The position numbers and the translations under genes were made by a program. Positions 1 to 10,914 of a DNA stretch of 64,000 bases are shown here, one piece after another. Position 1 is the stretch's first letter. Every line of letters starts with the position of its first letter. The stretch comes from Boesenbergia rotunda (taxonomy: Eukaryota > Streptophyta > Magnoliopsida > Zingiberales > Zingiberaceae): assembly GCA_024364735.1 (NCBI GenBank), contig JAGFNQ010002305.1, forward strand, positions 85,364 to 149,363. The letters run 5' to 3'. The notes under the pieces were generated by a model that saw nothing but the letters and a program-made list of their open reading frames with translations, ran no database searches and was not told where the DNA came from.

Positions 1-27
1 GTCAGACGCCTTACCAACCGAGCTAGC
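1..27 (-). other. tRNA-like 5' segment cut by the window edge
   Basis: Read on the minus strand, this segment resembles the D-arm/A-box part of a tRNA or tRNA-derived SINE (AGCTCGGTTGGTAAGGCG). The rest would lie left of the window, so a real tRNA gene cannot be told from a SINE head. It resembles the head of the SINE at 1603-1829 (GGTAAGGCG shared). Confidence 0.3.
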
Positions 28-32
28 CTGTG

Positions 33-118
33 AGGGCAAAATTGGGATGGATAAATTTTTTATAGTGACTAGCCCACCAGGGCAAAATTGGGATGGATAA
101 ATTTTTTATAGTGACTAG
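33..118. repeat. 40-bp direct repeat, two copies
   Basis: Positions 33-72 and 79-118 are essentially identical 40-bp units separated by 6 bp. Each ends in TTTTTTATAGTGACTAG. No coding sense was found. Positions 119-799 are AT-rich spacer with a GC-richer patch near 360-600 and no recognisable gene. Confidence 0.8.
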
Positions 119-799
119 TTTCACCGTCAAAACGGTCTCCTTATCAAAAACCCCCTTTCGAAATTTCTGGAGACATAGTACCATTGATTGATAAGAATAT
201 AATTATTAAAATAATATTCCATATATTATTGATAATAATATCTCAGTCAATAAATCTTAATCGTTAAAAAGATTCGAATTTAAAATCTCAGATAATATAT
301 ATTAATATACTTACCACTTAGGATAAAGTATTTTAACATACGAATTAGGAGACACGAGATTTAACAAAGAGGTGTGCCCGCCACTTCTCGCCACGTCCAG
401 CAGCCAACCCATCTCCTTCTGGAATGTGTCAGATCAAAGCCATGCTACGACTGAAGCTCCCGGCAACGAAAGTCGAAAACCGACGGCGCTTCCTTCCATT
501 ATATATCTCTTTCACACGTGAGCCGCACGTGAATGGAATCGTCGTAAAAGTTGTCCCAGCCGCTTCTTCTCCTTCCTCCGTCACCGCCTGATCTGTTTTG
601 GGTGGAGACGAGGGAGGAAGGTGTAAATAACAAAAAGATAATGTTTATATTTATTTAGTGGTAAAATGTGATTTTTTTCCCTAATGTTTTTGTCAAGGGA
701 CGTCTCCATCATTCTATCCTATGACTAATAGAAAAAAATAAATTATAAAAATTACTAATCCGAATGCGACTAGTGAATAGAGAGAACGAATATCCACTT

Positions 800-1085
800 A
801 CATATTAACTATCAATCAATCTCATAAAAATTATGTTTATTTTTATTTGAGAAGAACGTGAGAGAGAAAGTTTTTATCCACTCTTATCTCTCTCAAATAA
901 TCTATTTTCTCATATTTTAAATTTTGATCCTTAAATCTTATGATGGTAACACTCATACATTAATCATCAATTTATCCCATAAAAATTATGTTTATTTTTA
1001 TTTAGAAAGAATACGAGGGAAGAGAGAAAATTTTTATCCTCTCTTATCTCTCTCAAATAATCTATTTTCTTATATTTCAAATCGA
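800..1085. repeat. Diverged tandem duplication, about 120-140-bp units
   Basis: The block at about 800-922 recurs at about 945-1085. Both contain CATAAAAATTATGTTTATTT followed by a purine-rich stretch and then TCTTATCTCTCTCAAATAAT. The copies differ by several substitutions and small indels, so the duplication is not recent. No ORF is shared. Confidence 0.7.
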
Positions 1086-1101
1086 AAAATAATAAAGATT
1101 A

Positions 1102-1540
1102 GGGGGCGTTTGGTTTGTTCCATTTTTTATTTTTATTTTCAAGAAAATTGTAGGCTGCCTTTGATACGTTTATTTTTCATTTTCATTTTATGTAAAAAAT
1201 GTGATTTTCTGAAAAACACGTTTGACTTGTATTTTTCAGTCTTATTTTTCAAAAAAAAATATAGCATTTTTTGGTAAACTAAAGAATGAAATAAAGTCAT
1301 TTTCTAGAAAATGAAAAAATGTGATTTTCTGGAAAATGAAAATAAAAAATAGAGCAAACAAACGTCCCCGTATTTTTTCATTTTTTGGAAAATGACTTTA
1401 TTTCATTCTCTAGTTTTTTAGAAAATACTATATTTTTTTCTGAAAAATAAGACTGAAAAATACAAATTAAATATATTTTTCAAAAAATTATATATATTTT
1501 TTTAAAAAATAAAACTGAAAACAAGTGTTCCAAATCCCTA
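1102..1540. mobile_element. MITE/foldback element with long AT-rich inverted repeats
   Basis: The left end GGGGGCGTTTGGTTTG is matched inverted at 1350-1369 (CAAACAAACGTCCCC), and the complementarity extends about 40 bp inward, defining a 268-bp element at 1102-1369. A further inverted copy of its inner arm follows to about 1540, so the whole region is a compound palindrome. It has no coding capacity. The GGGCGTTTGGTTTG-like terminus is common among plant non-autonomous DNA transposons; I could not identify a clean target duplication. Confidence 0.55.
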
Positions 1541-1602
1541 ATTACCTTCCTTGTCTCTCTTTCTTAACCTTCTGTTCCCATTCCCTCAATTAACCTCCCT
1601 CA

Positions 1603-1829
1603 TGCCCTCACGGGCTGGATCGGATGGTAAGGCGCCTGGTCGATTTGGTCGAGGTCACAAGTTCGAGGGTCGCCAGTTGCGCACGGGGATAAAATCCTGG
1701 TCTGCTGGCATTAATTCCCTCGACCCCAGGCGCCTCACCACATCAGACATAACCATGATTTACCTCCTCCGTGTTGGTCCTGGGACGGACTGACGGGGGC
1801 CGCTGAGGTGTCGGATCCACTTTTTTTGG
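1603..1829 (+). mobile_element. tRNA-derived SINE
   Basis: A 227-bp element with a Pol III-type A box (GGATGGTAAGGCGCC) and B box (AAGTTCGAGGG) and a short T-run at the 3' end, as in Au-type plant SINEs. It is flanked by perfect 17-bp repeats TCAATTAACCTCCCTCA at 1586-1602 and 1830-1846. A third copy of that 17-mer occurs at 1856-1872, so the locus already contained a short tandem repeat and the target duplication is slightly ambiguous. The element sits about 60 bp upstream of the TATA box of the next gene. Confidence 0.7.
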
Positions 1830-1890
1830 TCAATTAACCTCCCTCACCTTCTGCTTCAATTAACCTCCCTCACCCCATTCCGCGCGCCAC

Positions 1891-1896
1891 TATAAA
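1891..1896 (+). promoter_or_regulatory. TATA box of the CCCH zinc-finger gene
   Basis: TATAAA lies 58 nt upstream of the ATG at 1954, a plausible core promoter spacing with a short 5' UTR. Confidence 0.6.
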
Positions 1897-1953
1897 CCGA
1901 CGCAGAGACCCCGTTACGAAATCCTACAACTCAACTCGCCTGAACCCTAATTA

Positions 1954-2826
1954 ATGACGCCCGGCGAGCATATCCGCCGCGCTCCTGCAGCGCACGCTCC
2001 TCCTTTGACCCTATCGGACGACGCTTCGTACATGAATGATGCAACCCTACACGCCTGTGGCCTCGCTGGACTCCAACACTCCGACGCCTTCTCCGGCGAC
2101 GATTTCCTTATGTACGAGTTCAAGGTCCGGCGGTGCCCTCTCGGGCGGTCCCACGACTGGACCGACTGCCCCTTCGCCCACCCGGGCGAGAAGGCGCGCC
2201 GGCGCGACCCTCGCCGGTTCCACTACTCCGGCGCGCCTTGCCCGGACTTCCGCATCCGAGGCGGGCGGTGTCGCCGCGGCGACGGATGCGAGTACGCCCA
2301 CGGGGTGTTCGAGACGTGGCTCCACCCTGCGCGCTACCGCACGCAGGCTTGCAAGGACGGCGCCGCATGCCTCCGCCGCGTCTGCTTCTTCGCGCACTCG
2401 CCCGACCAGCTCCGCGTCGTTCTTCCCTCGAGTCCTAGATCTCCGGGAAAGAGCGGAGGCGGCGTGACGTCTGCATCGCCGACGTCTATGCTGGCGGCTG
2501 CGACGACGTATTCGCCGCGGTCTTACGGATCATCGTCGCCGTCGTCGCCAGTGGCGGCGGACGACGTGGTCACTGTGATGACAAAGCTTAGGCTGAGCAA
2601 GATGAGATCGTCGATGCCATTTGGTATCCGAACGGCGGAAGCGGGGTTCCTGGCGACCGCTTGCGTCGTCCCTCCCCTGTCTCTGGCGAGCAGAACGACA
2701 GAAGACAAAAAGGCGGCAACGAATTGGAGCTTAAAGGAAGCCAAGCTTCTTTCTGGCTTGAGGAACGAGGAAGAGGAAGAGGCGGCGCGGGATTTGGAAT
2801 GGGTGTCAGAATTGGTGAAGGATTGA
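1954..2826 (+). CDS. Plant tandem CCCH zinc-finger protein (RR-TZF type)
   Basis: This is an intronless 290-aa protein, as is usual for plant RR-TZF genes, which bind RNA (often AU-rich elements), shuttle between nucleus and cytoplasmic granules, and act in ABA/stress or seed germination responses. The arginine-rich region shows a C-X5-H-X4-C-X3-H finger (C61, H67, C72, H76). The tandem fingers follow: C96-X9-C106-X5-C112-X3-H116, then 16 residues, then C133-X5-C139-X4-C144-X3-H148. The family norm for the first interval is X7-X8, so this copy carries about two extra residues (RIRGG). The C terminus ends in the family's LEWVSELV-like motif. The ATG is the first after the TATA box. Coding GC is very high at the 5' end and falls toward the stop. 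No breaks are visible. The family assignment is firm; the exact orthologue is not determined. Confidence 0.93.
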   Translation: MTPGEHIRRAPAAHAPPLTLSDDASYMNDATLHACGLAGLQHSDAFSGDDFLMYEFKVRRCPLGRSHDWTDCPFAHPGEKARRRDPRRFHYSGAPCPDFRIRGGRCRRGDGCEYAHGVFETWLHPARYRTQACKDGAACLRRVCFFAHSPDQLRVVLPSSPRSPGKSGGGVTSASPTSMLAAATTYSPRSYGSSSPSSPVAADDVVTVMTKLRLSKMRSSMPFGIRTAEAGFLATACVVPPLSLASRTTEDKKAATNWSLKEAKLLSGLRNEEEEEAARDLEWVSELVKD

Positions 2827-4418
2827 ATCAAAGCTATCAACTTTGAAGATTGTTTGGATAAAAAAAAGCTTCTTTTTGGGTCGAAAACCTCTGACAAAAA
2901 CAAGATTCCTCTCTTATTACATGTAGAATTACACAAGTTTTCCATCTTTTGTAGTATTTTGGAAGGATACATAATTCCTGTAATTGTTTGTTTGCTCCCA
3001 AACTTGAATACTGTCTTGCTGTGTTCTTCAGAGTATGCTGCTTAATGAATGTAAAGTGAGTTCAAAATTACTGCTAAAGTTTGTTCATTTGTGGAATCTT
3101 TTTGATGGGAGAAAGAAGAACAAGCTAGCTAGTGGATATCCACATCGAATGATTCCTGCAAGCTTTTTAGATTATTGTGTATTTATTGATTTAATTATAA
3201 GAAAAGGCGGTGGGTCGACGGCTAAAGAAGATAGAAATCCTAGGTTGCTGGTAAGTGTGACAGCAGCATTTGGTACTAAATCAAATTTGTTGACTTTAGA
3301 CAGATTGTTCTGTGCTTTCTGAAAATCTGGTGGCTGGAGGAACCCTAAACCGTATGGGCTGAAAGTTCTTGAACAAACATAAAATATATACAAATAATAA
3401 TAAAAACATGATATGAGTTAAACTGATTGGTGTTAAAGTTAATTTATTTATTAACATGATATGGTCTGGCTGGAACCCATGCATGGTATTATTTAGCAAA
3501 CAGCATCAGTACGCTCATCCGCATTGAAAGTTAATTAGGTTGTTGAAGTGCCAGCCGGTTAACTTGTGGCAGGCAGTAGGTTATGATATTCGAATTCCAC
3601 GCGAGCCGCCAAAAGCCAAATCTAGTGAATGACGACATAGATTTCCCATATGTATATATTTTAGATTTTCTGTAAATCTAAGACAACTTCTGATTTGCCA
3701 GCGATAAACCAAATTTGAAGTTTCACGTTAATTAGATACTGTCTAGAAAAAGAAATTTACCTAATTGCTCTTTTTTTTCAAAGAAGAATTGCTGATCGAA
3801 TCAACTTATTAAATTCTAGAGGCATCTACCAATCAATCTCGTCCAACTCTAAAATATCCAGAATAATTTCAAATGAGTCGATTTCAAAATCAACTTAAAA
3901 AAGTTGCACAAAATGGTTAATTTTGACCAGAGATATTTTTATGTGAGTTCGTGCATATTTACGATGCAAAATTTTATGGTTTCTCTCATCCTAAAACAAT
4001 CTGAATAATTTAAAGAGAAGCCAATAAAATAATTTTATTTCTAACCGATTAGTCCGATCTCATAAAATTTTTTTATCATCATGTAAGAGTAAATTAGAAA
4101 ATATTCACCGAGACTCATTTAAATGATCAATATTTTTTAATCTATTTTATATTAAAAAATCCTCTATAATATGTTATAAAATTTTATATTCTTTAATTAT
4201 TCATTGAATGATCTAATTATTAGATCACTCCGGAAGCCTAATAGTCATTTGGTGGGCTAATAGAATGTGGGGAAATTTTAAATAGATTATGATTTCGTAT
4301 TATTTTTATTTCATTCCATTGCATAAATGCATTTGGCATGATGGCAGTGGAGAAGAGGACTTGGCGTGGAGTGGGAGGCAAGAAAAGAATTATGGGCTCA
4401 GCGGTGGAATATTCCAAC
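2827..4418. other. Intergenic spacer
   Basis: AT-rich sequence holding the 3' UTR of the zinc-finger gene and spacer. No convincing gene or repeat boundary was seen. Confidence 0.5.
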
Positions 4419-4421
4419 AAA

Positions 4422-4470
<49 letters not shown>
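4419..4470. repeat. Poly(A) plus (TA)20 microsatellite
   Basis: An A-run at 4419-4430 is followed by twenty uninterrupted TA dinucleotides at 4431-4470. Positions 4471-5611 beyond it are AT-rich with no gene seen. Confidence 0.95.
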
Positions 4471-4472
<2 letters not shown>

Positions 4473-5611
4473 GGAATCTAATTAACCTTGATGTTTATGG
4501 ATTACTTTAACAAATAAAAGTAGATTCGATGTGCGATTATTTTTCATTTTTTTAATTTATTGTCGTTAAGGAGCCTAAAAGGATTATGAATTACGAGCAG
4601 TAAGATCATCACAGCCTCAGCTTGCATTCGAAGGAGCAGCTTTTGGCCTCAGATGGGATATGCTTGGAAAAATATTAAGTCATACTGTATTTATAATCCA
4701 GTTATTTAATTTTTCAAATTGATTAATAATAAAGAATATGAACGATCTAGTCCTATAAAAATTTTCTACTAACTATCAAGATAAATAAAATAAGCGTACT
4801 TGATAGTCAGTGTTTTCAGATTCACTATTTATCATGGAGAAAAATCTCTAATAACACGTCACGGTTGAATCTCGAATTCTTAGATGCTTGATTTGTCGTT
4901 GGGAAGTCTAATTATGACACCCTATTTCCGGAGGCAAAGTGTATGGTTTCTTTTATCATTGAGTACGATGAAATCTCATTTGGACTTACTAATGAAGAAT
5001 TAAGTTTTTCTCTATACCAAACATGATTTTAAGGTGATTGTGCTCATCCTACGCGTCTCTTATAACCCATCTCTAGATTCTGTGAAGGGAGATGAATCAT
5101 GAGATCAACTTATAATTGACTACCAATTAGCTACAGGGTGAGAATTTTTTTCCTCAAAACTCAAAAGTATGTATCCGTCAAAAATTAATTTCTATTCTAT
5201 TATAATAAATCAATCATCCTCTAATAAAAACATGAATTCATCAAATATGTTAGACTTTATTGTTCAATTCATTCAATTAATAAATACAATTTTTCATTCT
5301 CATATTCCTACTTCTTCGTGGACGACCCATGATTGAGACACGCGAGTACTCGTTACACTAACATCCTCACAGATAAAACAGTGCCCAAAATTTTCATAAC
5401 ATGTACATAGAAGCTAATACTCATCAACACTACAAAATGGAAACATTAATAATCCAAAAGTTTCTTCAAAGTTCAAAAAGAAACAACATACATTACATAA
5501 TTAACTTTCATAATTTTCAATTTTTACATGCTCATGATCTTTCATCTAATATATCAGTTGGATAAAGTGGTCCGTCTCCGAAGGGATACGAGGTATTGAA
5601 TAGTTGTGACA

Positions 5612-8600
5612 CTACCTTGCTGCTAGAGAAATCCCAGGAAAATATTCGATATCATCATGTGCACTTGTTTGGCTCATTCCAAGAGTTCCAGTGCTTAGGC
5701 TCTTGCCACTTAGATGCGGGTTCAACGTACCAGCCTCGAGCGACAGACTTTCCTTCAGCTCCAACACTACCTCAGCCATAGAAGGCCTTTGGTGTGAAGT
5801 TGGTGAGGTGCATCTAAGTGCGACATCAGCAGCCTTCCAGATTGAATTGACATCGTACTGGCTTCCCAGGTTTGTATCAACAACATCCTCAATATTCCCT
5901 GTTGCAAGCCGTTGCTGAACCCACTGGATCAAAGTAGTGTTGTGAGGAACTTTTATAACAGGAGGCTGGCCGGTGATAAGCTCCAGTAGAACCACCCCGA
6001 AGCTATACACGTCGCTTTTTTCGCTGAGTTGGTAACTCAAGTAATACCTAAACATAAGTACCAACAATTAGTTACCTTAAAGTTTTTATTTCTAAAACTC
6101 ATTAAAATTCTTGTTAGTTGACTTCATAAAGCACAAGATAAGAAGATACAGAATCCATGACGTACTCTGGATCAAGGTAACCTGGCGTTCCAACCACATT
6201 TGTCGACACATGGCTATCGCCGTCATTTTGGTAAGCCTTGGACAAACCAAAATCTGCTATCTTGGCTTCAAAACTTTCACTTAATAGGATATTCGTGGTC
6301 TTCACATCTCTATGGACTAGCGGCGGTTTGCATCCCTTGTGTAAATAATCCAGACCTGCACATCATCTCAAACCCGTGATCATAAAATGAAGTAAACAAA
6401 TTGCTCATGGCAAGAAGAAGAAAAAACACTATGCATAATGGCCAGACCTTGTGCAGCTTCAACGGCAATCTGAAGTCGCTGTCTCCAACTCAAAGAAGTG
6501 TTTCGCCCGGCTTTATCTGTCAAAAAATTAAGTTCATAGAGACTTAAATGGACTAACATGTGCTGCAGATAAAAGAAGCACTAGGGAGTTTTTTCTATGC
6601 AGTGAGTGCCTCCCTTTGAAACAAACTTTGGTATAGAATGCTGCATGTAATAACTACAGAACAATTAGGCTAATTTGGCAATAACCCATCTCTTAGTTTT
6701 ATTAAAAAAGAAACCATTATTATGTAAACAAATAACCAAGTACTACAAATTACCGTAGATCCATACAATAAAGAAAAAGTGACGAGCATAACTCAAACCT
6801 CTTAGATGATCATGTAAGGTTCCCTGAGACATATATTCATAGATAAGTGCCAAATGATCTCCATCCATACAGTAGCCAACCAAAGCAAGAAGGTTCTTGT
6901 GATGGATCCTTGTCAAGTTTAGAGCCTGTAATGAGAACCAATGTCATTATAATATGCCTAATTATCAAAATATGTAGAGAGACAATGTTTCATAAGAGGC
7001 CAATTGTATTTAAAAATAGATTCAGATAAGAAAAAGAAAAACATTACTTCGAGCATAGACATACCACTAATCTAACTAGTTACATTAATTACCTCGGCTA
7101 GAAACTCTTTAGTGCCCTGTGATGATGATTGAGAGCGCAGTTTGACTGCAACTTGAGTACCATCTTCCAACAAACCATGGTAGACTGTACCAAATGCTCC
7201 CTTGCCAATGCTATTATTAAAGTTGTTAGTTATTCTCTCTAACTCGCTGTAAGTAAACTCTCGGTTTTCAAGTTGCAATGGATTATCTCGGCGTCTCTTT
7301 AATAGTCTTGAGAAGTTACCTGGCTCCACAAAGACCAGCTATTGAGCCTTTCACAGAAATAATCAAAGAACTAGTTTAAGTGAATGGTAATGCAATTCAC
7401 AAAAAATACACATACCTTCTGACTTTCTGAGTCTCCACACCATGAATATGACAACAAATATCAGCAGAACAGAAACTAAACATAAAACCACAATAATTGG
7501 CATTGAGAGCTTCTTTGTTTTTCTGCTTCCCTCACATTGAGTTACATCAGTACAAAGACCAGGATTGCCTTCAAATCTACCACCAAGAATTATTTTGGTA
7601 TTAGTATGCTTCAAGTGATCTTATATGTCTACATATATAACTTGGACTAGGTACTTCCAGAAACATTTGGATCCATCTTGAGATAGACATGAAGAATCAT
7701 CGTTTGTAAGGCAACAAAAGTTTGGAGATGCAGAGTCCAAAACCAACGAAATGATTTTTCTATATCACAAATAATTAGTAGAACCCCTGAAAGAGAAAGC
7801 TATATCTCAGCTACACTGTTGAAGACTTGAAGGTTGTACCCTATAATGGATCATAAATCAAAAGGGAGGTAGGCAAGGACATCTATATCATGTAACTGAT
7901 AAACCAAACCGATCCAAACAAAAAAATTCAGCCTAGCGGTTCGGTTTCGATTTGAATATTAGGTAAAATTAGTGATTTGGTTTTGGTTTGAGCTTTTATA
8001 AAATCAAACAGTTATGATTTTTTATAATATATATAGTACATTTAAGTTTTTAATTGTTATTTATTTTTATGTTCCCTAACCAACCTAAATCTTAAATTAT
8101 AATCACTTTTATAATTAATCTTAATGGGATTGTTGTTTGGAAACGTTTTTAATTGATTTTTATCAAATCGAAAATTTCAGTTGGGTTTCAAACTGAACTG
8201 AAATGGATTTGGCTCAGTTTTGATTTGGATCTTCGAAACCAGAAATATTTCAGTTTGGTTTTAATTTTTCTCACTAAACAAATAGACGAACCATCCCATC
8301 CCAAAGGGTATGTGCTAAACATGCTTAACATAAATATCAAGCAAACAAGAATGAAATCGCATGCTGATGGGAATAAGTAGTTCACCCATCCAATAACATA
8401 ATTTTGATACTAAGAAAAATATTTTTACCAGGTTCCAATCCCTTTATTGTGCTTACTATGGGCTTTCTTCAATGACTAGAGTGGAAAAAAAGAGTTTATC
8501 AAGTAATGCATCAAAAGACCAAATAACATACTCAAAAATAAGCCGCCCTTCTTTTCTTTTTTGCTGCAAAGCAGAAGGAATGTCTCCGCTTAGATTGTTT

Positions 8601-10914
8601 CCTGACAAATTTCTGCACAGCACAAAAGAAAATAACATCAGTCTTTTTGTTCAAGGAAAAGAGGAAAAGGAACTAACGCTCTTCCATGCTCACAAGTATC
8701 TGAGTGACGGCAACTTTCCTAGTTCTTCAGGTATCGATCCTGTTAGTTTGTTGCCAGACAAGTCGCTGAGATGGAATGTGATTTATAAGTGATTAGTGAT
8801 ATGCATCTCAAGTTAAATTGAAAGTAGCAATCAGATAGAGAACATTAGCTGATCAGCCATCCTTGGCAACGATATTCCATATTCAGATGTATGTGTAATA
8901 AGCTTATAATAACTTCTTCCTTCACATACAATTAACTTCATTTTCTTAAGTTTCATTTCTCATATCTTCTGCTTAGTTAAACTGGTCCTAGCAGACAGTA
9001 GAAATTGAAAACATTATGCTGGAAGCACTTACAGGGATTCCATCGCAATGAGCGATGCAAAAGAAGATGATATGAAGCCAGTTAATTCACTGGACGCCAA
9101 ATTTCTGCAAAACATTTATGCATGTTTACCTACCTCTGACTGATATTCAAATCATCCAAAAGTTTATAAATTTCAATAAAACACTCACATGCCGACGATC
9201 CTTGTCGACTCCTCACGGTTGGAACAATTCAAGCCTTCCCAAGCATATTTAACTGGAATACATGCATCTCCCATCCAGTTTCTTTTCACGTTATAATCGC
9301 TCCTGATTAGCACAATGGCAGCAACTGCAAATCCATGGATGTTAATGGAGTGGCATCAACTCAAAAATGACAATTATGATAGGGCAAAACAAGACTTCTA
9401 GTAAATAAGGTTCGTTTTTGAGCATTTGGGTGAACTTAAAAAAAAGGGGAAAATTAGGGCGTACCATCTTGATCGTTAGTCGGCGTGTTAGTGAGAAGCA
9501 ACGGCGTGTACACCTCGAGCGCGTTGAGGATCGGCGGAAAGTCAGACGAGCCCGTGGAGTTGAGAGTCCATTGGTACCGGGGACTCTGCGCCAGGGGGCC
9601 ATCATTGGGGAAGTAGGTCGCTTTCAGGGGATCCAGGGTGAAGTTGGCGTGCAGGATATCACCGTTGAGGTAGATGTCGAACGATCTGGAGGTGTTCTGG
9701 AGCTCGGCGAAGTGGAGGAAGGCGTAGAAGGCGTTGACGGCAACTCCGGAGCCGGCGAAGTCCCAGGAGAACTCCAAGACGGATGAGTTGGCCGGCGCCA
9801 CCGCCGTCTGCATGACCGCCGACGGTTCCTTAAAGTCTTCCTCATCGTCGACGGTCTGGTTGACGGCGACAAGGTTTAAATTGGCGGGCCGGAAATTAAG
9901 CGAGTCGGCCCAGGCGCTGTAGGGGTCCCAAAACCGGTCGATGCGGTCAGTGGGGTACCTGCAAAATTCGCCAAAAGCCGAAATTATTTTCGACAAAGCC
10001 CAATAAATTCTCCTAATATCGAAAAAGAAACTATTAATTTTAATTTCGATAATTATGAAAATAATAATTTTAAGAAGAAAAAAAAATAGGGACCTTAAGG
10101 TGTCATTGGTGGCCGACCCCAAATCGACCCTCAGAAACAGAATAAGATATTGGGTCTGGTTGAACCACGGATGCATCACCGTATCCGGCACCGGCCGGAG
10201 CTCCACCGCCGACACGAACGGGGTCCCCGTTCCCGTGTCGACCAAGCACACCGATATATTATCTGCCAAGGCCACCGCCACCACCTCCACCACGTACACC
10301 CTCGACGCCTCCGTCACGTCCACCGTCCTCCAGAGGTTGACGTCGACGTAGAGGTCAAACCGCAGCCCGCCTCCTCCAGCGGCGAAGCTCCCGTCGTAGT
10401 CGCCGTGCTTGAAGCTGACCCGTATCAGGTACTCCTGTATCTTGTCGGCCACCAGGGAGTAGCAGTTGCGAGGCGGCGCCGTGGAACTGGGGAAGCTTCG
10501 CAGAGTTTGCAGATACTTCTTGGGGGTGGCGGCGAGGAAGCTGGAGGAGATTGAGCGGGCCTCGCCGGTGGCGATGTAAGAGCTATCGGAGGTGTAGTTG
10601 ATGCCGGTGGCCTCGTCGGTGTAGATAGCTTCCTCAGTGTTTCCGCAGTCGATGCTGGTGAAATCTGCTTGGAAAGCAATCGATTTCTTAGAAAATTTCG
10701 ATCACGATTCATTTAATAATTAAACGCCCTCAAAAATTTCAACGGATAATATTCTTTAAATTAAGTGATCAATCTTTACGGCTAGCTTAAAACGATTACC
10801 ATCGGCGTCGGGCTCTTCGCCTACATGGTGAGCTCCAGCTTGGTCGCCGGCGGTGAAGAGTACTACAAGGAAGAAAAACCAAACTGCCACCGCAGGCGAT
10901 CCACGGCGACTCAT
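5612..10914 (-). pseudogene. Malectin-like/LRR receptor kinase (At1g67720-like) with a frameshift in one LRR exon
   Basis: Thirteen exons can be read: 10914-10800, 10664-10094, 9958-9465, 9324-9189, 9106-9033, 8765-8694, 8612-8532, 7576-7416, 7319-7093, 6925-6799, 6516-6448, 6355-6166, 6047-5612. Apart from the break, they encode about 916 aa: signal peptide (1-28), malectin-like ectodomain (to about 390), a GDPC-type motif here GDAC (412-415), LRRs (about 439-510), one membrane helix (about 538-561) and an RD kinase (GKGAFG 606-611, VAVK Lys627, HRD 723-725, DFG 743-745). The family comprises plasma-membrane receptor kinases resembling At1g67720. Exon 5 is 74 nt where the LRR repeat needs 72: a T6 run (complement of A6 at 9059-9064) shifts the frame by 2 nt and gives an early stop in exon 6. 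Everything else is intact, so an assembly error or a very young null allele is likely. The exon 9 acceptor is the least certain. Confidence 0.85.
7577..8531 (-). other. Long intron 7 of the receptor kinase
   Basis: A 955-bp intron separates the last LRR exon from the transmembrane exon. It is AT-rich and longer than its neighbours. Around 7900-8280 it contains imperfectly repeated tracts such as TCGGTTTCGATTTG and TTCAGTTTGG, which suggests an old short insertion. No coding capacity was seen. Confidence 0.5.

Noticed and set aside
45..118. TTTTTTATAGTG as the missing right end of the CACTA element
   Set aside because: It lies 14 kb to the left of the CACTA start in the wrong order, lacks TAGCGACGG subterminal motifs, and is a simple direct repeat.
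2036..2467. Overlapping ORFs within the zinc-finger gene
   Set aside because: Shadow frames of a GC-rich coding sequence; only the 1954-2826 frame has the CCCH ligands.
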